DNA of 64,000 nucleotides. Source: UBA5342 sp965662645. GTDB taxonomy: Bacteria > Bacteroidota > Bacteroidia > Bacteroidales > UBA5342. The stretch spans positions 62,001 through 126,000 of the forward strand of contig CBFIII010000003.1 in the NCBI GenBank assembly GCA_965662645.1. Reading direction: 5' to 3'. Made by a program: the position numbers and the translations under genes. The notes beneath the pieces are model-generated. The model was not told the origin of the DNA, ran no database searches, and saw nothing but the letters and a program-made list of their open reading frames with translations. Shown in pieces: positions 24,270 through 32,240 of the stretch (positions are counted from its first letter, which is position 1; every line of letters begins with the position of its first letter).

Positions 24270-27200
24270 CTTGAGCTATTTCAAATTCAGTATCGAAATT
24301 AAAAAGTTTTGGGTTGAAGACAAGGTCAAGAACACGTTGTTGAAGCTTGATTTTACGCTTCATTTTGTCTTGTGCTTTTTTATTGTCAAACCCATTTTTT
24401 GTTTTCCCATCTAAGCTATAAACAATAAGATTGACACCATTTCTTTTGACGTCATCTCCAGCTTCTTTATTCGCTTTTTCTTGGCGTTTCATTAAATTTT
24501 CTGATTTCCCTGTAAGGACGTCGCCTAAGTTGAGGTCTAAGTGGTATTCGTAATCATCACCCAAAGTTTGCATACCGTATGCTTTTACATCTATGGCTGA
24601 ACTTACAATATTTGTTTCCGGCACATACGCTGCTCCTTTAAATAGGAAAAGTTTAGTTTTTAGAGTTTGAAAACGAATATTGTCTAATTCATTAATCCCT
24701 GTGAATTTGGACATTTCTTGTGCTGGTTCAAAATTATAAATTCCGCCATTTTCAAGTGTGAAATCACCGCGCATTCTCATTCTGTCTTGTGGTATGGTAT
24801 CGCCTACAATAAATGCTTCAGCAAAAACGTCAGCACTTAAAAGACCACTTATATTTTCTTCTGTGAGATCTGTTTGTCCAAAATTATTCATTTCATAAAG
24901 CAAGGTCTTGAAGTTCATGCTGTCTATATGACTGCGCATGGCAACGCCTATTTTATCTTTTTTTATGTCGTATCTCAAAGAGCTATTCATAAATCCATCA
25001 AAGGCATAAAATTGCAGACTATCTGCGATATAAGTGCTGTCGGTCACGCGGAATTTCGTAGAGAAATCGTCTATTTTGAAATGATGAATGGTGAAATCTG
25101 TATCTACTTCGTAATTGTCAAGTGTGAAACTGTTGATGGCCATATCACCTTTTATGTCCATTGTATAATGTTGTATGTACTCACTTTCTGTGGTGTCGGT
25201 TGTAATTTCTTCTAACGAATCAGTAAGCATAAAGGGTTCTAAGATGGCGTAGTTAATATCTCCAAAGTTGATGTTGCTTCGCACAATGAGTTTTTCTTCT
25301 TGATTCAGTATGGCTGCTTTGTAAGCATTTAATATATAGGTGTTATTGAGTGCCATTGTTAAGCCTTTGTAATCCGTAAAGAAAGAATCAATAGCAATAG
25401 AATCATGTTGCATATTGGCTTTAAGATTCATCTTATTGATGTCATATAAACTATCGACCATTTGTAACGCTACATCTTCACATTCTAATTTAAACGACGA
25501 CTGTTTAAAGGCTATATCCATCGCTTGGTCTGAGATAGAATCTAGATTAATCTCTCCTTGGGAGACGACAGCCATTTTTACCTTTCCACTCATAGCACGA
25601 ATCAGGGTGTCGGGAGCAAATTTCTGTAATTGTTTTAGATTTAACTCTACCTTGCCTTTGAGATCATAAATGGGTTGATCCATATTTTTCACGGTTCCAT
25701 TTAAGCATAATATATTACTATCACTCTCGAATAATAACGAATCGATGTTGAGGAGCAAACTGGAAAGTTCATTGACGGAGCCTTCGAATCTTACATCAGT
25801 ATATGCATTCTGAATGGCTACATCATAGCTGGGGACTTCTACACTTAATGACTTGAGCGTGAAATGCTGCTTTTTGTATTTCGCTGAGGTGTTCAGATTG
25901 TTGATAGTAAGAGAACTATCCATTTTTAAGGAAAGATCTTTGGTACTCAGGCTAAGTGAACTTTGTGCTAGTACTTTATCGGTGAAAGCGTCGTCTATTT
26001 CCTGAGGAACAGTGCCGTAAGTTGTGAAGTTCCAGTTGATTTTTCCTGTGATATACTCTAACAAAGTATCGGGTATGAAAGCCGCAAACTCATCGATCAG
26101 CAGACTACCATCACTTGAAATGTTATAGGTCGGTTGGTCTATGTTTTTAATATGAGCGGTGGCGTTAAGTGTGCTTTGTGCTGTTTTTACTTGGAGTTGA
26201 TCGATGTCCAAACTGGTGGTTGTGTTATCACAGCTTATACCATTATTTGCATTTCCTCTGATAGAAAAATGTTTGATTTCGGGATAATCTTTGGTCTTCA
26301 GAGCTGCGTTGTTTAATGCAAAATCAAGATCCATTTGTGGCATTGTAGAGTCCGAATAAATGCCTGTAATATTGGATGAAAAAGTGAGTTGTCCTTGGGC
26401 TTCTGTGATGCCATATTCGTCCAGCATAGCTTGGGGGGCATAGGATATTAATTTGGCGATATCGATGAATGAATTTTTGATATATGCTTCGATATTTAAG
26501 GTGTCGCCTAAGTTTGCCTTTCCTGTCATGGCTAAAGCTAGTCCATCACTTTCGAAAGTCAGATTGTTAATTTTGAGGTGATCGCCTTCGTAGTCAATGT
26601 CATATTTTAATAGTGTGCTATCAATTAATTGTGTATTGTATTCTCCAAAGCGAATATCAGTGATCTTTAGTTGTCCTTTTGATGTGGCCGAATAATTATC
26701 TCCATTCACGTTGGCATTAATGACTATTTCAGGAATAAAAACCTTAGCGCCTATCATACTTGTGCTATCAAAATAAGAACAAATGATGTTTTTCATCAAG
26801 AGTTGTTTGAGGTTGATTTGTAAAGGAACGCTGTCTGGTATGGCATCGTTTATAGTGCTATCTTGTACAGTACTCGTGGTCTCAAATAAGGCTAATAAGA
26901 AATCTAAATTAGTCAGACTATCTTTCGAAATGTTATAGTTGAAGTTTAGGCTGTCGAGTTCTATGGCATTTATTTCATAACTTCCTTGCATTGCTTTTTT
27001 TGAATTTACCGAAAGGAAAAGACGTTTTACATGGGCAATGTTATTGCTGTCTTTAGGGCTTTTCAAGTTGACATCGTTAAGTTCTATTTTGGAGTTAGGA
27101 TAGGAGCGTAGTAAATTGAAATCGACCGTTGATATCGTGATGGGTGCTGCTATGGTGTACGATAGTTTATTGGCTGTGATATGCGCGATATTGTCTTCAA

Positions 27201-27285
27201 ATGATTTGATTAATACAGCAACTAATAAAATAACCCCTATAAGAGAAGCTATAATGATAACAGATATTTTCGAGAAACGTTTCAT
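24250..27285 (-). CDS. AsmA-family inner-membrane protein
   Basis: 1011 residues. One N-terminal TM helix (about 7-27, ISVIIIASLIGVILLVAVLI) is followed by a long periplasmic beta-rich region. AsmA features are the start APITISTVDFNLLRSYPNSKIELNDVNL and the repeated pattern of LNxxNL-type strands. The C-terminal AsmA-like region holds RGDFTLENGGIYNF and ends with a basic helix (KAQDKMKRKIKLQQRVLDLV). AsmA/TamB/YhdP proteins are thought to form grooves that pass phospholipids to the outer membrane. It sits between two exported thioredoxin-fold genes and overlaps one of them. Confidence 0.88.
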   Translation of the reverse strand: MKRFSKISVIIIASLIGVILLVAVLIKSFEDNIAHITANKLSYTIAAPITISTVDFNLLRSYPNSKIELNDVNLKSPKDSNNIAHVKRLFLSVNSKKAMQGSYEINAIELDSLNFNYNISKDSLTNLDFLLALFETTSTVQDSTINDAIPDSVPLQINLKQLLMKNIICSYFDSTSMIGAKVFIPEIVINANVNGDNYSATSKGQLKITDIRFGEYNTQLIDSTLLKYDIDYEGDHLKINNLTFESDGLALAMTGKANLGDTLNIEAYIKNSFIDIAKLISYAPQAMLDEYGITEAQGQLTFSSNITGIYSDSTMPQMDLDFALNNAALKTKDYPEIKHFSIRGNANNGISCDNTTTSLDIDQLQVKTAQSTLNATAHIKNIDQPTYNISSDGSLLIDEFAAFIPDTLLEYITGKINWNFTTYGTVPQEIDDAFTDKVLAQSSLSLSTKDLSLKMDSSLTINNLNTSAKYKKQHFTLKSLSVEVPSYDVAIQNAYTDVRFEGSVNELSSLLLNIDSLLFESDSNILCLNGTVKNMDQPIYDLKGKVELNLKQLQKFAPDTLIRAMSGKVKMAVVSQGEINLDSISDQAMDIAFKQSSFKLECEDVALQMVDSLYDINKMNLKANMQHDSIAIDSFFTDYKGLTMALNNTYILNAYKAAILNQEEKLIVRSNINFGDINYAILEPFMLTDSLEEITTDTTESEYIQHYTMDIKGDMAINSFTLDNYEVDTDFTIHHFKIDDFSTKFRVTDSTYIADSLQFYAFDGFMNSSLRYDIKKDKIGVAMRSHIDSMNFKTLLYEMNNFGQTDLTEENISGLLSADVFAEAFIVGDTIPQDRMRMRGDFTLENGGIYNFEPAQEMSKFTGINELDNIRFQTLKTKLFLFKGAAYVPETNIVSSAIDVKAYGMQTLGDDYEYHLDLNLGDVLTGKSENLMKRQEKANKEAGDDVKRNGVNLIVYSLDGKTKNGFDNKKAQDKMKRKIKLQQRVLDLVFNPKLFNFDTEFEIAQDETNKK

Positions 27286-27313
27286 CTTAATAGTTATTAA
27301 ATGGGTTGTTAGC

Positions 27314-27805
27314 TTAGAGTAATGACCATTTTATTTTCCGTTTTATCTTCTTCATTCCAGTGTCGGAAAATCCTGTTTTTTTATAAATAATTTTTCCTCT
27401 ACGGTTGATGATGATATTCAGAGGAATCCCTTTTTCGCTAAAGCGTTTGAATAAAGTTTTGTCGGTGTCGCAGCCTATGTTAAATGCGTAATTTTTTTTG
27501 ATTTTGAATTTCTGTAACTCTTCTAAGGTGTGCCCTCGTCCTAGGGTGACAAAATATAATTTGTCCGATTTAATGTCTGATAATATATCGTCTTCCATTA
27601 AGGCGAGTTCTTTCATACATGGTTGGCACCAAAAAGCAAAGAAATTAATATATACTACTTTGCCTCTCAGTTCTTCAATGCTTATGGTCTTGCCATCCGT
27701 AGTCTGAAACTGTAAATCACTCACAATATCTCCTTCTTCTAAGTAGTTTTGGGCCGATAGAGTTATACTTGCAAGAAAAATTATGAGGCTATAAATAGTT
27801 CGCAT
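27314..27805 (-). CDS. TlpA-like exported thioredoxin-family protein
   Basis: 163 residues with a signal peptide (MRTIYSLIIFLASITLSAQ). A thioredoxin/AhpC-TSA-type domain follows: GDIVSDLQFQTTDGKTISI, then VYINFFAFWCQPCMKELAL with the WCQPC active site (Cys60, Cys63), and KGIPLNIIINRRGKIIYKKTG with the cis-Pro. It probably reduces disulfides in the periplasm. The start codon overlaps the stop codon of the SpoIID gene (TAATG), a sign of translational coupling, and the AsmA gene follows 28 nt later. Confidence 0.88.
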   Translation of the reverse strand: MRTIYSLIIFLASITLSAQNYLEEGDIVSDLQFQTTDGKTISIEELRGKVVYINFFAFWCQPCMKELALMEDDILSDIKSDKLYFVTLGRGHTLEELQKFKIKKNYAFNIGCDTDKTLFKRFSEKGIPLNIIINRRGKIIYKKTGFSDTGMKKIKRKIKWSLL

Positions 27806-29124
27806 TATTTCAGGTTTTTTAGTTGTGAGTTCTTAAAATAGTGTTGAAGGATTTCTTCGTATGTGTAACCTTTGTCAGCCATTACTGCGGCTCCTATTTG
27901 GCATAAGCCAACGCCATGTCCCCAGCCTGCACCGTGGAAGGTAAAGTTTTGAGGTAGTTCGTCTTTCAGCTTTCCATATTCTATAATAAAAGCGGAGCTG
28001 TAGAGATGAGATGACGATAGTGCTTTTCTTATTTCTAATTCTTTACCAATGATAAAAGTGCGTTTTGTGCCTTCTATCTTTAATCGATAGATGCGTCCTG
28101 AAGTTCCTCGTGATAAGGGAGTCATACTTTTTATTTGTCCAAAATCGATACCACTACGTTTTTTTATTAACTCAGATAGTTCTTCTTGACTGTATGTGAC
28201 TTGCCAGCGGTAAAAGTCATGGGTGCTTTGATCGAAATCATTCAGTACTTGGCTTAGAATTTTTTGGTCTTGTACATTACAGAAAGCAGAAGGCTGACCC
28301 ATAATCCAAGATTTAGCTTGGTCTTCTTGCGTGAGATCTATTGGTTCTATGTTTTTATTATCGTCATCTCTTACGGCTTGTAAATAAGGGTAGTTGATGG
28401 GTTCCCAAGCGCTGTCAAAACGCTCAGTTATGCCACCACAACATTTGTAGTAGCGTGCATCGCATATTTTATCATCATACATCAATACCAGTCCTTTTGT
28501 GGCCGTTACTGCTTCTTGTGCTAGTGGCGAAAGAATACGAGTAATACCCTGATAACGTTGGCAATGGTCGTCTGCACAGACGTGGAATGTGGTGTGATCT
28601 TCACGATCGTACCATTTTATGCGTTCTGTGTCTGTTTCGTTACACGAGGGGATCTGCTCTTTTTTAGGAGCTTTTGATTTATCGATCTGAGCGAGTAGCC
28701 ATGAGCGGGAAATGATGGTATGAGCTTTGAGTAGTTCTATAGAACTGGTTGAGCGCATCTCCGAAGAGATAACACTACACAGATAATCTTCAAGATCTAA
28801 TTGGTTGATAAAACGAATATTTTCGTTCTCTTTTATAAAGATTAAATCGCCTTGATAGGTTTGTGTTTCTTTGTTTTCCCAATGAAAGTTAACGCCAATA
28901 GTTACGCCCTCTACCGTAAAGGTGCCTTGTAGTGATGAAAAATGGAAGTCGTTAGCACTGAAATTTTGACCATCATCCATCAATACGGTGATTTTGTCAC
29001 CTTGGTATTTTGCGTGGCCTCTGCCATTTATAATCTTGTCGTGTAAGGTATAGTCAGAGTGTAGTGTGAAGTGAATTTCTGCTTCTGCCATAATTCCTAC
29101 ACTGATGAGGTGTTGCTTTGTCAT
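27805..29124 (-). CDS. SpoIID/LytB-domain protein
   Basis: 439 residues with no obvious signal peptide from this start (MTKQHLISVGIMAEAEIHFT). SpoIID is a lytic transglycosylase in Bacillus and LytB an amidase enhancer, so the family acts on peptidoglycan. The SpoIID core is clear: LEDYLCSVISSEMRSTSSIELLKAHTIISRSWLL near 130-165, then DARYYKCCGGITERFD, and the C-terminal GAGWGHGVGLCQIGAAVMA followed by GYTYEEILQHYF. It heads the minus-strand run with TlpA-like, AsmA and DsbA-like genes. SpoIID in non-sporulating Bacteroidota is common but poorly studied. Confidence 0.9.
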   Translation of the reverse strand: MTKQHLISVGIMAEAEIHFTLHSDYTLHDKIINGRGHAKYQGDKITVLMDDGQNFSANDFHFSSLQGTFTVEGVTIGVNFHWENKETQTYQGDLIFIKENENIRFINQLDLEDYLCSVISSEMRSTSSIELLKAHTIISRSWLLAQIDKSKAPKKEQIPSCNETDTERIKWYDREDHTTFHVCADDHCQRYQGITRILSPLAQEAVTATKGLVLMYDDKICDARYYKCCGGITERFDSAWEPINYPYLQAVRDDDNKNIEPIDLTQEDQAKSWIMGQPSAFCNVQDQKILSQVLNDFDQSTHDFYRWQVTYSQEELSELIKKRSGIDFGQIKSMTPLSRGTSGRIYRLKIEGTKRTFIIGKELEIRKALSSSHLYSSAFIIEYGKLKDELPQNFTFHGAGWGHGVGLCQIGAAVMADKGYTYEEILQHYFKNSQLKNLK

Positions 29125-29141
29125 GCGTTATAGATTTAGAA

Positions 29142-29149
29142 CAAAAATA
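29142..29149 (-). promoter_or_regulatory. Putative -7 element for the SpoIID operon
   Basis: The minus strand reads TATTTTTG, matching TAnnTTTG, 17 nt before the start codon at 29124. No clear TTTG at -33. The rest of the 330-nt divergent gap (29125-29454) shows nothing else recognisable. Confidence 0.5.
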
Positions 29150-29454
29150 GACAATATTTAAGTGATGTGGAAATGAAGAGGATTTATGGTTTGAAAATCA
29201 TCACTACTAGAGATGAATCCAACATTGAAGGTTTTATAGTTTTTCGCAAGTGGATTGTCGTGGGGTGGGAGTTTGTTTTTAGAAATTGTTCTTTCTTTAG
29301 AATAAATGTAATACTTTTGAGTTGGCAAGTTCCGAATTTTCGTGTCTGTTAAGTTTCTAATATCAAATGTTAGTGACAATGAAGTGCCTTTTTAGCGTCA
29401 GCTAATGATCTTATTTCTGCAGTATTTTATACTATCATCATAAAGAAAAGAAAA

Positions 29455-30921
29455 ATGAAAATAATAAATTTGTTCCTGTTTTTGCTGATTAGTAGTGGTA
29501 TGCTTTTGCAAGCTACGACTTTAGATTCTAAGTCCACATCACAACAAAATGAGGCTGGGGTATATGCTCTATCTGCTGGAGGTGAGCTCTTTCTTGTTGA
29601 TGTTGAGGGGAGTAATTTTGGAGATCGTTTGCAAAATGCGATTGATGCGATGCCTAATGAAGGTGGTATTATTAACTGTAGAGGAGTGGTAGGGAGTCAG
29701 ACGATGAATGCTGCTGTGAATATTGATAAGCCTGTTCGGATTCTTTTGGGTCAAATGGTGTTGACTATGAATAATTCAGAGAATGAAAACATGTTTAATA
29801 TCCTTTCGAGTGGCGTGGATATTATTGGTTTAGGACGTTCTGTAAAGAAAGGTGTTAATAATGGGAAGACGCGTCTTATTATGGCGCATAGTGCTGGTGA
29901 TGCGTTGCAGGGCTATCATATTTATAATAAAGGGAACAGTTGTATAAGGCTTCAGGGTTTCGATTTGATAGGGGTTCGGACAACTATTGGGCATTATTAT
30001 ATGTCTAAATTGGGGGCTCTGAATGGGGCTGGTGGTATCTATATGGAGAAGAAAAATCCAGGTCATACGCAATCGGGCAATAACATTTCACAGGTCATTA
30101 TCGAAGAGGTTTATATCGAATCGACTAAAGCGCACGCCATATATATGGATACGCCAATGTTGTGTACTTTAAATAATGTGAGGATTAGTAAAGCTGGAGG
30201 GCATGGCGTTTTTATTAGTGGAGGTACTACGTGTACTTTGAATTCGGTTTATGTTTCGAGTGCTAACTATGCAGGGTTTGTGTTTTATCATCTTTCTTAT
30301 TCTTCGGTATTGAATTCTGTTGCAGAATATTGCGGTATGGGTTGGTGGATTAGAAGTTGTAATAGTCTTTCTGTTTTTAATCCAGGGGTGGAGGAGACCA
30401 AGAATATCGGATTGCCTTGGGGTACGGAGTCACCTTATGGTCTTAACTTATTTACTTCGGATATTGATGGAACAATCATTCCTATCAAAGATATTAATTC
30501 TGATTATTTTAATGAATTCGTAGGTCATGGCTATTTGATTTCTGGTGGAGAAAGTATTCAGCTTTTTAGCCCTTATTGCAAGGATCCTGGTAATGCTACA
30601 GCGACTTCTGATATAGAAAAATCAAATAAAACGAGGTTTCTAAAAGTGACTTCTAACAACAAAAACAGTAGTGTTTTAGGTCTGAAAATAAAGTTAGGTA
30701 CAGGGCATAATTTGATCAATGATTTTGATGTAGAAATAGGTGCTGATGTGAAATATTTTAATTTAGAATGGAATCCTAAAGAGAGTGGTACTGTCACTCC
30801 TAGTGTTGAGGGGGAATATATTACTACCAATAAAAAAGCTAAAGCGCCTCTTCTTTTACAATCTAATACGACGTTGGTTAAAAGTGGAAATCGTATTTTT
30901 ACTCCTTTTATTAATGAATAA
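29455..30921 (+). CDS. Secreted right-handed parallel beta-helix protein
   Basis: 488 residues with a signal peptide (MKIINLFLFLLISSGMLLQA). The region NFGDRLQNAIDAMPNEGGIINCRG matches the entry motif of pectate-lyase-superfamily beta-helix proteins. It is followed by repeating coils such as TCTLNSVYVSSANYAGFVFY and YSSVLNSVAEYCGMGWWI. The C-terminal 90 residues form a separate beta-rich part. Polysaccharide lyases, GH28 relatives and phage tailspikes share this fold, and no catalytic set could be identified by eye, so activity is open. No T9SS tail is seen. It lies beside the xylose genes, which makes a role in plant-polysaccharide binding or cleavage possible but unproven. Confidence 0.75.
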   Translation: MKIINLFLFLLISSGMLLQATTLDSKSTSQQNEAGVYALSAGGELFLVDVEGSNFGDRLQNAIDAMPNEGGIINCRGVVGSQTMNAAVNIDKPVRILLGQMVLTMNNSENENMFNILSSGVDIIGLGRSVKKGVNNGKTRLIMAHSAGDALQGYHIYNKGNSCIRLQGFDLIGVRTTIGHYYMSKLGALNGAGGIYMEKKNPGHTQSGNNISQVIIEEVYIESTKAHAIYMDTPMLCTLNNVRISKAGGHGVFISGGTTCTLNSVYVSSANYAGFVFYHLSYSSVLNSVAEYCGMGWWIRSCNSLSVFNPGVEETKNIGLPWGTESPYGLNLFTSDIDGTIIPIKDINSDYFNEFVGHGYLISGGESIQLFSPYCKDPGNATATSDIEKSNKTRFLKVTSNNKNSSVLGLKIKLGTGHNLINDFDVEIGADVKYFNLEWNPKESGTVTPSVEGEYITTNKKAKAPLLLQSNTTLVKSGNRIFTPFINE

Positions 30922-30995
30922 GTATTTTATGCATTTCTTCTTTTAGGGAGTTTAGAGGGTGCGAGGGTAAATTCTGTTCGTAGTGCCCACCTCTC

Positions 30996-31979
30996 TTATA
31001 TTGAATCTCTTTTAATAATATTAGTAGGTATGGTTATATTTACGGGGCGGTTGTTTTGTGTCCAACTCGCAATTTGTTTTCCCATTTCTTTGAAATCGGT
31101 AGAAATAACGGATATGCCATTACGGACATATTTTTTTAGTGGTGTTTCGTTGTATGATAAGATGCCTATGTCTGTTCCTATTTTTAAATCTTGTTCTTGA
31201 ATTTCATTTAATAGAATAGCTAAGGTACGATCCGAAACTAATAGATAAAGTTCTCCTTTTTGTGGATGTAAGTTGATGTTTTCTTTTATCTCGTAGCTTA
31301 TGTTATTGTCGGTGCAGAATTTTTCAAAAAATACAATAGAATTTGTAGGGTGATAGGTGAATGAGGGATAGACAAATATGAATTTATTATATTTTGTCAA
31401 GGTTTTTTTGTGTAATTCTAAATTGTCATACAAGGCTTCTCCGAAGTTTTGACCAATGAAGTTGGCTTCCGTCATTTGTATGTTCCAGTCAATAATAAGG
31501 AGTTTCTCACGCGGTATTTTGTTCAGTAATAGAGGAACACCTGGATGATTAAAACTCATGATTGCACAGCAGCTACAGCGGGGGAGGCCTTGATTCAGAA
31601 CACTCTCAAGTAGTTCTATGTTATAGTGGTGGAATACCAATTCTACTTCATAGTCATCGGGTAATTGTTGGATAATAGCTGCATATACTTCTTCTTTATA
31701 GGCTTTGTAAGTATCCAAAACTAATAATAACCGTTTGTAGTTCTCCGCTACAAAATAGCCTTTTTGTGGTGAGGCGAAGATGAGATTCTGTGCTTTAAGT
31801 TCATTATATACTTTTACCACGGTGTCTCTTGATACGTTGCTCCCTTTTATTAATTCATTGACCGAAAGTAGGCGTTCCCCTTTTTTTAATTCTTTTGTTA
31901 AAATGGCATTTCTAAATTGTTCTACAAGTTGTTGAAATTTTGTTTTGGAGGAATTATCGTCTATTCGGGGTAAGAACAT
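30996..31979 (-). CDS. GntR-family regulator with a sugar-binding domain, likely xylose regulator
   Basis: 327 residues. The N-terminal winged helix (about 10-75) has the GntR signature ELKKGERLLSVNELIKGSNVSRDTVVKVYNEL. The C-terminal part (about 85-327) resembles a LacI/periplasmic-binding-protein sensor fold (RLLLVLDTYKAYKEEVYAAI, IGTDIGILSYNETPLKKYVRNG, GISVISTDFKEMG). It is divergent from xylB-xylA-xylE and shares a 261-nt control region with repeated ACAGA/ACAGAACAG boxes overlapping both promoters. Together these suggest a repressor of the xylose genes that also controls itself, released by a pathway sugar. The ligand is inferred. Confidence 0.85.
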   Translation of the reverse strand: MFLPRIDDNSSKTKFQQLVEQFRNAILTKELKKGERLLSVNELIKGSNVSRDTVVKVYNELKAQNLIFASPQKGYFVAENYKRLLLVLDTYKAYKEEVYAAIIQQLPDDYEVELVFHHYNIELLESVLNQGLPRCSCCAIMSFNHPGVPLLLNKIPREKLLIIDWNIQMTEANFIGQNFGEALYDNLELHKKTLTKYNKFIFVYPSFTYHPTNSIVFFEKFCTDNNISYEIKENINLHPQKGELYLLVSDRTLAILLNEIQEQDLKIGTDIGILSYNETPLKKYVRNGISVISTDFKEMGKQIASWTQNNRPVNITIPTNIIKRDSI

Positions 31980-32008
31980 AGGGTCTTCTTTTTTTTATTG
32001 TATAATTG

Positions 32009-32016
32009 CAAAGATA
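32009..32016 (-). promoter_or_regulatory. -7 element of the regulator gene
   Basis: The minus strand reads TATCTTTG, matching TAnnTTTG, 29 nt before the regulator's ATG at 31979. Twenty nt further upstream lies TCTG (32037-32040), a near match to the -33 TTTG, which falls inside the ACAGA triplet operator. Confidence 0.6.
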
Positions 32017-32035
32017 GTTATTATATCAATATAAA

Positions 32036-32050
32036 ACAGAACAGAACAGA
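32036..32050. promoter_or_regulatory. Operator: three tandem ACAGA units
   Basis: ACAGA is repeated three times without a gap, covering the -33 position of the regulator's own promoter. The same units make up the second site at 32106. Probable autoregulation site of the GntR protein. Confidence 0.6.
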
Positions 32051-32064
32051 AAAGACGAAAAATC

Positions 32065-32096
32065 TTTGTTCTATCTAAAGAAACATTCTATATTTG
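32065..32096 (+). promoter_or_regulatory. Promoter of the xylBAE genes
   Basis: TTTG (32065-32068), a 20-nt spacer and TATATTTG (32089-32096) match the Bacteroidota consensus exactly. TGTTCT (32067-32072), the inverse of AGAACA, overlaps the -33 box and may be another operator half. Confidence 0.8.
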
Positions 32097-32105
32097 CAGA
32101 TGCAA

Positions 32106-32125
32106 ACAGAACAGTGCAGAACAGA
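32106..32125. promoter_or_regulatory. Operator: direct repeat of CAGAACAG next to the xyl transcription start
   Basis: ACAGAACAG (32106-32114) and CAGAACAGA (32117-32125) are direct repeats 2 nt apart, starting 9 nt after the -7 element. A bound protein here would block transcription start, the classic place for a repressor. Confidence 0.65.
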
Positions 32126-32240
32126 TGGCTTGGCTTAGAATGATAGAATTATTTTTTTTAGTTCAAATCGAATTAGTAATAAGTAAGTTAGAGCTGTTGT
32201 TATTTGCAATTTATAAATTTCAACTCACAATTATAAAAAG

